Shown in pieces: positions 48,901 through 55,705 of a stretch of 64,000 nt of DNA. How positions within the stretch are numbered: position 1 is the stretch's first letter; each line of letters starts with the position of its first letter. Made by a program: the position numbers and the translations under genes. Under the pieces are notes generated by a model that saw nothing but the letters and a program-made list of their open reading frames with translations, did not search any database and was not told the DNA's origin. The stretch is from Parabacteroides sp. AM08-6 (lineage in GTDB: Bacteria; Bacteroidota; Bacteroidia; Bacteroidales; Tannerellaceae): positions 74,377-138,376 of the forward strand of contig NZ_QRMP01000007.1 in the NCBI RefSeq assembly GCF_003473295.1, given 5' to 3'.

Positions 48901-49833
48901 ATGGAACAGATATTTATAAAAACAATAGACGACCTCAGGCAGACGGTAAAGGTGAATGCTTCGCTTTCGTTTGTGGTACTGAAACCGTATTTGGATGATG
49001 CTTTTGAAAAATATTTGTTGCCCTATCTGGGTGAAACGTTGGTTGAACGATTGGCGGAAGAAAATGTAACGGTTCTGGATGCCAAGGCCCGTGTTTTGAT
49101 AACCCGTGCCTTGGGGCCGTTGGCTATTGCTTTGGCCAGTCCTGAACTGGGTGTGTTGATAGGAGACAGCGGACATACGGTTACAAGGAATGAAAAGTTT
49201 ACTGTTGCCAGCGATTCCAAAATAATCAGGAGCGAAGAAAGCATGCAGGAACGTGGGTGGGATAATCTGGAAAGATTGTTGGAACTCCTATCCGCCAATG
49301 AGGTAAGGTATCCGGAATGGAAAGAAAGTTTGTACTACAAGCGGCGTTCTACCGGTAATTATCTGAATACGGCCCGCGAGTTTCAGGAATTGGGAAAGGT
49401 AAATATCGGATATTCCAGACTGACATTCGAGCGATTCCGGCCGTTGCTGGAGGCGCTTTATATGAAACTGGCCAGATGGATAGGAACGGAATTGGACAAA
49501 TCGCTAAGGGAAGAAATACTTCGCCCGTCTGACCCGGTGCGGCAAGAACTGATAGAATATATCCGGGTGTGGCTGGCCATGAATGTCGCAAAGCTGCATA
49601 CCAGCCAGACTACGCGTGTGCAACGGACGGCTGCCGGACAGTTGGAGTTCCGGCCTGTAATTTATCCGTTGTATGCCGACCCCGCCGACAATGGCAATTT
49701 TTATGCGGAACAGGTAACGGCCATAGAAGCGGTAATAACCGATTACATGACCGATTATGCAGTGGAGCTTGGACTACCTGTCCCGGTGAAATTGGATTTT
49801 AATTCTATTGACAAACACATATTTTTAGCATGA
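48901..49833 (+). CDS. DUF6712-like head-tail connector protein
   Basis: A 310-residue mostly helical protein (QIFIKTIDDLRQTVKVNASL, PYLDDAFEKYLLPYLGETLV, QELIEYIRVWLAMNVAKLHT). Its place after the portal and its length fit the DUF6712 family of Bacteroidetes phages, thought to act in head completion or connection. It overlaps the next gene by 4 bp. Confidence 0.6.
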   Translation: MEQIFIKTIDDLRQTVKVNASLSFVVLKPYLDDAFEKYLLPYLGETLVERLAEENVTVLDAKARVLITRALGPLAIALASPELGVLIGDSGHTVTRNEKFTVASDSKIIRSEESMQERGWDNLERLLELLSANEVRYPEWKESLYYKRRSTGNYLNTAREFQELGKVNIGYSRLTFERFRPLLEALYMKLARWIGTELDKSLREEILRPSDPVRQELIEYIRVWLAMNVAKLHTSQTTRVQRTAAGQLEFRPVIYPLYADPADNGNFYAEQVTAIEAVITDYMTDYAVELGLPVPVKLDFNSIDKHIFLA

Positions 49834-50627
49834 GAAAGATTTCTATCGGGAAAAAAGACTACACGGTTCCGGGCGATTGGAACGAATTTACAGCCGAACA
49901 GCTTTGTTTTTTGGCTACTGTTTTAAATACGAGATGTACCGGACAGGAGGTGAAGTTGAAACTCCTGTTGTTTTGCCTTGAAGCACGGGTACGCCGGTAC
50001 AAGCGTGCAGACGGAAACGGCTTTAGCTTGGTTTTACCTGGTGGAAACGTCTGGTTGACGCCTACACAACTTTCCGTGTTAAGCACGGTATTTGATTTCT
50101 TGTTTTCTGAAACGGGCAAAGGTGTTGAATTGGATATTCGGTTGACACGGAATCCTTTTCCTATACATGTTACAAATAAAATGACGCTTGTCGGTCCTGA
50201 TGATGCGCTAACCAATATAAGCTATGGACAGTTTATCATGTTACAGAGCTGGCAACAGCAAATGAAACAGGACTTCGAAAAAGCATTGGATAGTTTCCTT
50301 TCGGTTATATGGAAAGATGGTATGTTTACCACCTGTGATGACGGAAAGGCTGTTTGGTTCCGGGATGTTGAACCGGCTGTGAAAATGGTTATGTTCTGGT
50401 ATTTTATCGGAAGTATGCGGTTTATACAAGAGAAGTTCCCGCGTGTATTTCCAGGTGGAGAAGGTGACGGGTACGATGTTTTTGATATGCAGCAACGGAT
50501 AGTTGATGAAATGGCTTCCGGTGACGTGACGAAAAAAGATTTGGTAAAACAAAGCCTTCTGTATGATGCGCTTTATACGCTGGAAATGGCGATAGAGCGG
50601 GATGAGAAGGCAAAACAGAATAAGTGA
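49830..50627 (+). CDS. Hypothetical morphogenesis protein
   Basis: A 265-residue protein starting MRKISIGKKDYTVPGDWNEF (beta), with a helical middle (SYGQFIMLQSWQQQMKQDFE) and a C-terminal helix (KDLVKQSLLYDALYTLEMAI). ATGA overlap with the connector gene. Probably virion-related by position; not recognised. Confidence 0.55.
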   Translation: MRKISIGKKDYTVPGDWNEFTAEQLCFLATVLNTRCTGQEVKLKLLLFCLEARVRRYKRADGNGFSLVLPGGNVWLTPTQLSVLSTVFDFLFSETGKGVELDIRLTRNPFPIHVTNKMTLVGPDDALTNISYGQFIMLQSWQQQMKQDFEKALDSFLSVIWKDGMFTTCDDGKAVWFRDVEPAVKMVMFWYFIGSMRFIQEKFPRVFPGGEGDGYDVFDMQQRIVDEMASGDVTKKDLVKQSLLYDALYTLEMAIERDEKAKQNK

Positions 50628-50674
50628 TTCAGGGTGTTTTCATAGCATTAGATTGTTAGATTGTAATTGTTGGG

Positions 50675-50704
50675 CCGCTCTGCCTGTGAAGGTGGGGCGG
50701 TTTT
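50675..50704 (+). terminator. Terminator closing the portal-connector operon
   Basis: CCGCTCTGCC (50675-50684) pairs with GGTGGGGCGG (50691-50700) including G-U pairs, followed by TTTT. Confidence 0.65.
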
Positions 50705-50721
50705 AATTATAATTAACGATA

Positions 50722-50769
50722 TAATATGCAAATGGATATTGTGTAATATGCAAATGAATATTATCTTTG
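50722..50769 (+). promoter_or_regulatory. Promoter with overlapping direct repeats
   Basis: -33 TTG (50739-50741), 20-bp spacer, -7 TATCTTTG (50762-50769). The 13-mer TAATATGCAAATG occurs twice (50722-50734 and 50744-50756), 22 bp apart, one copy before and one inside the spacer. This looks like a regulated promoter with paired operator sites on one DNA face. Confidence 0.6.
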
Positions 50770-50779
50770 TATCGTTATC

Positions 50780-50968
50780 ATGATGACGCTCGAAGGGCTA
50801 AAGGCCCGGATGGAAGAATTGATTGGCCAATTAGAATTCCATTCCCGTTTCTTCTCCATGATTTTGGCCGATGAAATGGCGACGGAAGCGGAACTACTTG
50901 AAGCGATTGATGAAATGCTTGATGAGTTTATCGAATTGAGTGAACAAATTAAAAAGCTTCAGAGTTGA
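50780..50968 (+). CDS. Small acidic helical protein
   Basis: A 62-residue acidic, wholly helical protein (LEGLKARMEELIGQLEF, then EAIDEMLDEFIELSEQI). The second Met is an alternative start. It lies 11 bp after its -7 box, so its leader is very short. The promoter at 50739-50769 precedes it. Unknown. Confidence 0.55.
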   Translation: MMTLEGLKARMEELIGQLEFHSRFFSMILADEMATEAELLEAIDEMLDEFIELSEQIKKLQS

Positions 50969-50976
50969 ACAGACGA

Positions 50977-50998
50977 GGGAACCCCGGCCGGAGTTCCC
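50977..50998 (+). terminator. Hairpin between small genes
   Basis: GGGAAC / GTTCCC enclosing CCGG/CCGG, then TTTGT. A weak terminator or attenuator. Confidence 0.45.
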
Positions 50999-51032
50999 TT
51001 TGTCTGATCAATTTTAAATTAGGAGGATTAAT

Positions 51033-51461
51033 ATGAATGCAGATCAGAAACTAAAAGACTTAATGGCTGAGTTCCGTTCATTGGATACGGAAGCAGACAA
51101 ATCCGTATTTGATGCTAAGATGAAACAGGTGTTGGCGGAAATGACCCCGGAAGAACGAAAAGATTTTCGGAAGGCTTTTTTAGCTTCTTCCAAACGTACT
51201 GTGGAAGAAGCTAAAGAGATTAAAGAAGAAGTTGAAATGAAGTTGTTATTGAGTGGAGTTGATACTTATCTGTCCTTATCACAAATCGCTCAGGATTATT
51301 TTGGGAAAAGTAGAAGTTGGCTTTATCAACGTATTAATGGTTCTAATGTTAATGGAAAACCGGCACAATTTACTCCTGAAGAAAAAATGCAGTTATCTAA
51401 TGCTCTGTTGGATATTAGTAATCGGATAAAGAATACTGCTTTAAAATTGAAAGTAGGATGA
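51033..51461 (+). CDS. DUF5053-like protein
   Basis: A 142-residue protein: coiled N-terminus (KLKDLMAEFRSLDTEADKSV, EEAKEIKEEVEMKLLLSG), then YLSLSQIAQDYFGKSRSWLY and QRINGSNVNGKPAQFTPEEK, the DUF5053 pattern common in Bacteroidales phages and mobile elements. The second half reads as an HTH. A strong AGGAGG ribosome site precedes it. Confidence 0.75.
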   Translation: MNADQKLKDLMAEFRSLDTEADKSVFDAKMKQVLAEMTPEERKDFRKAFLASSKRTVEEAKEIKEEVEMKLLLSGVDTYLSLSQIAQDYFGKSRSWLYQRINGSNVNGKPAQFTPEEKMQLSNALLDISNRIKNTALKLKVG

Positions 51462-51487
51462 TTTTTCGTGTACGGGTGTAGATTTTT

Positions 51488-51518
51488 TTTGCCATTCCAA
51501 AAAGTTTTCTCAACTTTG
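51488..51518 (+). promoter_or_regulatory. Island promoter 1
   Basis: TTTG (51488-51491), 19-bp spacer containing CCATTCCAAAAAGTTTTC, and CAACTTTG (51511-51518). The spacer sequence recurs in three other promoters of this island (52192, 52900, 53495). Confidence 0.6.
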
Positions 51519-51542
51519 CGGTGCCCAATAAAAACAAGACAT

Positions 51543-51617
51543 GAATCCCTATACAGTGTAACAGGTAGTCAATCCTGTTTCGGTTATGTTTCCGATGGGC
51601 GCACTGTATAGGGATTC
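51543..51617 (+). repeat. 16-bp perfect inverted repeat in the leader of a membrane-protein gene
   Basis: GAATCCCTATACAGTG (51543-51558) pairs with CACTGTATAGGGATTC (51602-51617). The 43-nt interior contains AACAGG/CCTGTT. It ends 11 bp before the start codon at 51629 and contains a six-residue ATG frame (MNPYTV). It looks like a regulated leader. Confidence 0.7.
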
Positions 51618-51628
51618 GCCATTTATAT

Positions 51629-52060
51629 ATGTTGACAGGGAAACAATACGAGATAGCCGATAAAATACTAAATGCTATTAATCAGTTTGGTGGTCGTTGT
51701 AATATGGACCAGTTTTACAAAGCCCTTCCTGATTACGATAATCATACGATGGATTATGAATATATGAAGGAAATGCTTATGAAGCAATTTCATGCGATTG
51801 AATATATGGGAGAAGATGAATATTGGCTGATGATGACCGGTGAAGGGCAAAATATTATTTCTACAGGATTGAAAGAGTATCAGCAGAAATCGGCTAATAA
51901 GGAAGAACTGGAAAATACAAAGTTAAAACTGGATGTGACTAATGGATGGGCATCCCTGTTTAAATTCGCTTGGTGGGTTTTGGCAGCTATAACAGGTGCC
52001 GTAGTAGATAGTTTAGTAGGAAACCCGATAGGAAAGCTAATACATAGATTAATCGAATAG
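51629..52060 (+). CDS. Accessory (moron) protein, C-terminal membrane anchor
   Basis: A 143-residue protein: N-terminal helical domain with winged-helix look (LTGKQYEIADKILNAINQFG, MDQFYKALPDYDN, FHAIEYMGEDEYWLMMTGEG), then a C-terminal membrane helix (FKFAWWVLAAITGAVVDSLV). It has its own promoter and a structured leader, so it is a candidate lysogenic-conversion gene. Its 3' end is overlapped by the minus-strand gene at 51987. Not recognised. Confidence 0.55.
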   Translation: MLTGKQYEIADKILNAINQFGGRCNMDQFYKALPDYDNHTMDYEYMKEMLMKQFHAIEYMGEDEYWLMMTGEGQNIISTGLKEYQQKSANKEELENTKLKLDVTNGWASLFKFAWWVLAAITGAVVDSLVGNPIGKLIHRLIE

Positions 52061-52157
52061 GATTGATTGCGCGTATTGTGTTTTCTATACGAGTGATACG
52101 GCGATTTAGAGCCTGTTGTTCCTGCTTTATCTGGTATAAGTCATAATCTGTATTCAT
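51987..52157 (-). CDS. Small membrane protein, antisense to the neighbouring gene
   Basis: A 56-residue protein starting MNTDYDLYQIKQEQQALNRR with a C-terminal membrane helix (IRLIYVLAFLSGFLLNYLL). I chose the ATG at 52157 because the minus promoter (-7 at 52182-52175) leads into it; an upstream start would lie inside the promoter. It overlaps the 3' end of the plus-strand gene by 74 bp, so mRNAs are complementary there. The size and single TM recall small toxin-like or leader peptides, unproven. Confidence 0.5.
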   Translation of the reverse strand: MNTDYDLYQIKQEQQALNRRITRIENTIRAINPIRLIYVLAFLSGFLLNYLLRHLL

Positions 52158-52167
52158 ATCGCATTTC

Positions 52168-52222
52168 TTTTTCACAAAGATACGCGGTTTCTTTGCCATT
52201 CCAAAAAGTTTCACCATATTTG
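52168..52222. promoter_or_regulatory. Bidirectional overlapping promoters, copy 1
   Basis: Plus strand: TTTG (52192-52195), 19 bp, CATATTTG (52215-52222). Minus strand: TTTG (52205-52202), 19 bp, TATCTTTG (52182-52175). The two overlap, so they should exclude each other. A 32-nt block (52168-52199) is identical to 52876-52907. Confidence 0.65.
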
Positions 52223-52249
52223 CTATGCGATAAGAAACTGAAAGAAACT

Positions 52250-52322
52250 GAGTGCATGCGGTGATTTTCAGAAAAGATATACCAATTGGTGGAAAAAGCC
52301 TACAAAGTACGGGAATGCACTC
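52250..52322 (+). repeat. Inverted repeat in the leader of the trypco2-like gene
   Basis: GAGTGCAT (52250-52257) / ATGCACTC (52315-52322) enclosing the palindrome ACCAATTGGT (52281-52290), between island promoter and start codon at 52347. Confidence 0.5.
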
Positions 52323-52346
52323 TCGGAAATGTGGGCTTTATTGTTT

Positions 52347-52688
52347 ATGGAACTGAAAGAATTTATTAAATCTACGATAACTCAGCTATCTGAGGCTGTA
52401 TATGAATTGAATGATGAATTGAAGGACAAAGGAGTAGTAGTAAACCCATGTTTTGCGGCAGGTTCAAACTTTGATACACTTGATAGTGGTGAAGGCATTA
52501 TTGTTTCATCTGTAGATTTTGATTTACAAGTTAGTACTTCAGAAGTGAAGGAAAATGGTGGTAAGATAGGTGTATTAGCCAGTGTTGTGGGTATAGGCGT
52601 TTCAAGAAAAGAGGGTAGTAATGGAAATGAAGCGAACCGAATAAGGTTCAAACTTCCTGTTGTGTTGCCTTATAAGAAGCCTTATTGA
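52347..52688 (+). CDS. Trypco2-like accessory protein
   Basis: A 113-residue protein: MELKEFIKSTITQLSEAVYE, then an extended beta half (SVDFDLQVSTSEVKENGGKI, ANRIRFKLPVVLP). This resembles the trypsin-co-occurring domain 2 (Trypco2), a small module linked by comparative work to conflict and effector systems. No trypsin or NTPase partner is seen here. The ATG at 52347 is preferred over an upstream one (52329). Own promoter; accessory role inferred. Stops overlap with the convergent gene by 7 bp. Confidence 0.5.
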   Translation: MELKEFIKSTITQLSEAVYELNDELKDKGVVVNPCFAAGSNFDTLDSGEGIIVSSVDFDLQVSTSEVKENGGKIGVLASVVGIGVSRKEGSNGNEANRIRFKLPVVLPYKKPY

Positions 52689-52864
52689 CGCATTCTTTCT
52701 TGAAATGTCAGGCCTTCTTTAATATACAATTCAATATCTTGGGCTGAAATACTAACGGTGAAGCCTTTCTCTTTTCCTTCGTGGGCTTTAATGGCATACT
52801 TGACACAACGTTCGCGAAGGCGTTGTTCTCTGAATGTACGAAAATAATTAATGAGTGATTTCAT
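52682..52864 (-). CDS. Small basic minus-strand protein
   Basis: A 60-residue basic protein (MKSLINYFRTFREQRLRERC, KEKGFTVSISAQDIELYIKE). ATG at 52864 chosen. It is driven by the minus member of promoter copy 2 (-7 at 52890-52883), with a very short leader. Convergent with the trypco2-like gene. Unknown. Confidence 0.5.
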   Translation of the reverse strand: MKSLINYFRTFREQRLRERCVKYAIKAHEGKEKGFTVSISAQDIELYIKEGLTFQERMRQ

Positions 52865-52875
52865 ATTCAAATTGT

Positions 52876-52930
52876 TTTTTCACAAAGATACGCGGTTTCT
52901 TTGCCATATCAAAAAGTTTTCCCTAATTGC
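52876..52930. promoter_or_regulatory. Bidirectional overlapping promoters, copy 2
   Basis: Minus strand: TTTG (52913-52910), 19 bp, TATCTTTG (52890-52883), a full match. Plus strand: TTTG (52900-52903) and a degenerate -7 (TAATTG, 52924-52929). The 32-nt block 52876-52907 repeats copy 1. Confidence 0.6.
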
Positions 52931-52957
52931 GGTAGTGTTAATATTAAAACTCATATT

Positions 52958-53488
52958 ATGGTTACAAAAAATGAAATGACTTCAGCAGAAAAAACTTTGT
53001 CATCTATGGCAATAGTGGTATTAGTATTGGGAATCATAGGTTCCATTGCGACCTTTTTCTCTTCATGTATTATGTGGGATATTTCAACATACTCCGGTAG
53101 TATAAATGGAATAGATGGTATAAATTGGTTAGGTTTGCCTTCATTGATCTATATTATAATGGCGACTCTAATCGGATGGTCTGTTTTATCGGTTGTGGTA
53201 GAGATCTCTGTTAATGTTCGAAAGGGTAGCATGGGAGAAAAAGACAACTGGAAAAAAGACTTTGCAGTATTAATTGCAACAGATCAAAAAAAACAGGCGA
53301 GAGAACTTCTTTATCGTGTTATTCTCGAATCTCATCAATTCAAAAAAGTTCTTGAAGGGGGAAGAGATGAATATCATCAAGCATGTGTGAAAGAAGTAAA
53401 TAATATTTATTCTGTATACTTGAAGGCTATAGGTGAAGAAAGTTTCAAAATCAGTGAATCAGATGAGATATTTGATGTTTTTAGATGA
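52958..53488 (+). CDS. Accessory two-TM membrane protein
   Basis: A 176-residue protein with two membrane helices (SMAIVVLVLGIIGSIATFFS, LPSLIYIIMATLIGWSVLSV) and a cytoplasmic helical C-terminal half (DQKKQARELLYRVILESHQF). ATG at 52958 chosen because the promoter spans the upstream alternative. TTAATATTAA palindrome in the leader. Possibly a superinfection-exclusion-type membrane protein; inferred from context only. Confidence 0.55.
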   Translation: MVTKNEMTSAEKTLSSMAIVVLVLGIIGSIATFFSSCIMWDISTYSGSINGIDGINWLGLPSLIYIIMATLIGWSVLSVVVEISVNVRKGSMGEKDNWKKDFAVLIATDQKKQARELLYRVILESHQFKKVLEGGRDEYHQACVKEVNNIYSVYLKAIGEESFKISESDEIFDVFR

Positions 53489-53494
53489 TTTTCT

Positions 53495-53525
53495 ATTGCA
53501 CATTAAAAAACTTTCACCATATTTG
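53495..53525 (+). promoter_or_regulatory. Island promoter 4
   Basis: TTG (53496-53498), 19 bp, CATATTTG (53518-53525). Similar to the other island promoters (spacer with AAAAAACTTTCAC). The transcript should start at about 53530, exactly at the first of three related 17-nt blocks. Confidence 0.6.
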
Positions 53526-53529
53526 CAGT

Positions 53530-53744
53530 GCTAAAAGTTATAATGGTGTATCCATTCAGACGAGCTACTGTAAAACGCTCATACATATTGTTGGGCTTTT
53601 TTTATACCCTAATTGTACGATATAAGGCGGTTGTCTTTCCCATTTAATTTTTCATGCTCTTCGGAGTGGAACTATTATGACTTTTAGCGAAGCGGGAAAT
53701 GGCAGCCGCTCTTTTTTCTGCCTAAATGCTAAAAGTCATAATAG
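53530..53744 (+). promoter_or_regulatory. Putative switch leader with three pairing blocks
   Basis: Block A GCTAAAAGTTATAATGG (53530-53546), block B CTATTATGACTTTTAGC (53672-53688), block C GCTAAAAGTCATAATAG (53728-53744). B pairs with C perfectly (17 bp) and with A over 17 bp with two G-U pairs, so the two helices exclude each other. The B-C helix ends one base before the ATG at 53746 and would hide it. Non-coding apart from this. Confidence 0.6.
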
Positions 53745-53745
53745 T

Positions 53746-54036
53746 ATGAAATCAAATTCATTAACCGTATCATCTTCCCGGAGTCGGGAAAAGGTACAAG
53801 TATCCAACCCTTTCACCTGGGCGAAAGTCCACGCCCTGGTGTTGAAGTTCCGGAAACGTCTGCCGGAACCGTGGCAAGAAATCCTGCCGGTAGAAAACGT
53901 AAAAGACCTGAAGATTACCCTGTCCCTGCTGACGGTGTTTGGTGCACTTATGCTGCCTTTCGTTGTGTCATTCCCAATCATTGTAAGGATTGCGTATTCA
54001 AGCTTTCATTGGAATAAGAAAGGAGGCCGGGTATGA
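53746..54036 (+). CDS. Accessory protein with membrane segment
   Basis: A 96-residue basic protein with a C-terminal membrane helix (LSLLTVFGALMLPFVVSFPI). ATG at 53746 chosen because earlier in-frame codons lie in the B-C hairpin. Translation is likely controlled by that hairpin. It overlaps the next gene by 4 bp. Unknown. Confidence 0.55.
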   Translation: MKSNSLTVSSSRSREKVQVSNPFTWAKVHALVLKFRKRLPEPWQEILPVENVKDLKITLSLLTVFGALMLPFVVSFPIIVRIAYSSFHWNKKGGRV

Positions 54037-54287
54037 TGTCATTAAATGAAGCGAAAATAACAGACAGTATAATTGAAAATATAATATACTGGCAAGAGGA
54101 TGATTGTGACGGTTTGGAAGAAGACATCAGGGCACTTGATGATGCGATTACTTTTATAGCATGCGGACACCAATACCCGGAGATGCTTTCTGAAAAAGAA
54201 TCAATCTCCGTTATAGCGGCTTTGGGTTTTCTAAAAAAGAGATTACGATTATTTAATGGAAGGGAGAGACGAAATGAATGTAAATGA
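54033..54287 (+). CDS. Small accessory protein
   Basis: An 84-residue protein (ITDSIIENIIYWQEDDCDGL, SVIAALGFLKKRLRLFNG). ATGA coupling to the gene before. Unknown; helical. Confidence 0.55.
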   Translation: MMSLNEAKITDSIIENIIYWQEDDCDGLEEDIRALDDAITFIACGHQYPEMLSEKESISVIAALGFLKKRLRLFNGRERRNECK

Positions 54288-54405
54288 GGCTATCCGTTTG
54301 CTTCGCATCGTAACCGATGTGGACGAACAATATACGAAAGAGGAAAGAATCAGTGCAGCCATGCGGTTGGAAGAGTTGATACGTTTGCTCCTTCCTGAAG
54401 AATGA
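54274..54405 (+). CDS. Small helical protein
   Basis: A 43-residue frame (NVNEAIRLLRIVTDVDEQYT, AAMRLEELIRLLLPEE) overlapping the previous gene by 14 bp, with a GGGAGAGACGAA ribosome site. Helical and amphipathic; unknown. Confidence 0.5.
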   Translation: MNVNEAIRLLRIVTDVDEQYTKEERISAAMRLEELIRLLLPEE

Positions 54406-54414
54406 TTATATTTG
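54384..54414 (+). promoter_or_regulatory. Promoter within the end of the small gene
   Basis: TTTG (54384-54387), 19 bp, TATATTTG (54407-54414), an exact match. Confidence 0.65.
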
Positions 54415-54418
54415 TCGT

Positions 54419-54562
54419 ATGCTAACGTTTATAATAATACTAGGGTTCGTTATGTCGATAGCTGCAGCGATTAATGCAGCCAGACATAAAGATAGCGGTT
54501 CGGTTCCTAAGCTGCTGGTCGGTATACTGATTATTCTGTTCCTATTCTTTTTGCTTTCTTAA
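54419..54562 (+). CDS. Small two-TM protein
   Basis: A 47-residue protein with hydrophobic segments TFIIILGFVMSIAAAI and KLLVGILIILFLFFLL. The ATG lies five bases after the -7 box, so it may be leaderless or use the inner ATG (54452). It is followed by a strong terminator. Holin-like in shape, unproven. Confidence 0.5.
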   Translation: MLTFIIILGFVMSIAAAINAARHKDSGSVPKLLVGILIILFLFFLLS

Positions 54563-54581
54563 GCCTAAAGATATGTCCTTT

Positions 54582-54608
54582 AAAAGCTCCCTTCGGGGAG
54601 CTTTTTTT
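54582..54608 (+). terminator. Strong intrinsic terminator
   Basis: AAAGCTCCC (54583-54591), loop TTCG, GGGAGCTTT (54596-54604), then a run of seven T. Ends the accessory island before the tail operon. Confidence 0.9.
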
Positions 54609-54628
54609 GTATCTATAAACTGGATGTT

Positions 54629-55126
54629 ATGGATACGTATAATCATTTTCAATATGCCGAATGGTTGGCCAGAAACCTGAAACCAATAGGACATACAGAT
54701 GCGAACTGTCATTTTCTGCGAAGTGATGAAGTAGAAGAAATATCCGACTTGGAAGAGCGGATGTCCGTTATCAGTGGTTTTGTACTGGTGGCCATCGATG
54801 GGCATAATTCAGATTTTTCTTGGCAAAACTGTGATAATCTGGTCGATGTACCGCAATATTTCATTGCTGTTTTGCGACAATGCGAAACCGGTAATATTGA
54901 TGCTTTACATGCTGCCAAGGCTGAATGTAAGGATATTCTCATGCAAGTGGTTTGCCGGATGATGCTGGACTGGGATGGAGAGCTAAGCGGATTGCATGTC
55001 CTCGACCCTGACAGCATGACAATTCGAGGTATCGGGCCGATTTCCCAGAATTTTTATGGTGTCATGTTAGGCTTCAATCTCCGGAAGCCTGTTCCCTTCC
55101 ATCTTGACAAAAAAATGTGGGTGTGA
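54629..55126 (+). CDS. Probable tail-completion or assembly protein
   Basis: A 165-residue alpha/beta protein (FLRSDEVEEISDLEERMSVI, ISQNFYGVMLGFNLRKPVPF). It opens the tail operon before the tape-measure gene. Family not recognised; role by position. Confidence 0.5.
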   Translation: MDTYNHFQYAEWLARNLKPIGHTDANCHFLRSDEVEEISDLEERMSVISGFVLVAIDGHNSDFSWQNCDNLVDVPQYFIAVLRQCETGNIDALHAAKAECKDILMQVVCRMMLDWDGELSGLHVLDPDSMTIRGIGPISQNFYGVMLGFNLRKPVPFHLDKKMWV

Positions 55127-55127
55127 T

Positions 55128-55703
55128 ATGGGTATGATGAAAAGACTCAGCGAACAAATGCGAACCCCTAGAAAAAAATCAATTCTGGGAGCTCGCGAAG
55201 GATTGCCTTTTGAAATATCGTTGGAGTCTGTAAGCCGGACTGCGCAATATGAAAGGCGACAGGATAAAGAACGGGTGAAACAATTCAATGATGATGTAAA
55301 AGCTTGGAGTATTGATGTGACCAGACAACTACGCAGCAATGTGAGAATGCTGGTAAGGCAGGATGAAGAACTGTCCGCATCCATTGAACCGAACATCTAT
55401 AGAGAAAAAGGGGAATCTTCGCGTATCGGCTTTAGCTTCGTTCGCGAAGGTATCTATATCCACAAAGGGGCAGGCAACGGGCAAGGTGGTTTCCGTGGTG
55501 GTTCCAAATGGACGGACAGGCATGGAAAACTAAAGCAGACGAATCCGCTTTCTTTCTTTAAAATGGGCACCGGGAATCGACTTCCAATTCGATGGTTTGA
55601 CCCGGTAATAGATAAAAACCTGCCGGCACTGGCCGACTTGGTGGCTGAATATGCTGCCGATATGCAGGTAGATGCAACACTAATATATATAGACAGGGAA
55701 TAG
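55128..55703 (+). CDS. Tail or head completion protein
   Basis: A 191-residue protein with a C-terminal GAGNGQGGFRGGSKWTDRHG region and RLPIRWFDPVIDKNLPALAD, typical of small virion completion proteins in Bacteroidetes phages. The ATG at 55128 is chosen (upstream alternative overlaps the previous gene by 23 bp). It lies right before the tape measure. Confidence 0.6.
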   Translation: MGMMKRLSEQMRTPRKKSILGAREGLPFEISLESVSRTAQYERRQDKERVKQFNDDVKAWSIDVTRQLRSNVRMLVRQDEELSASIEPNIYREKGESSRIGFSFVREGIYIHKGAGNGQGGFRGGSKWTDRHGKLKQTNPLSFFKMGTGNRLPIRWFDPVIDKNLPALADLVAEYAADMQVDATLIYIDRE

Positions 55704-55705
55704 GT

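Noticed and set aside
51543..53744. Invertible DNA switches between the long inverted repeats
   Set aside because: The interiors are only 39-43 bp, too short for known Bacteroidales inversion systems, and pairing in RNA explains them better.
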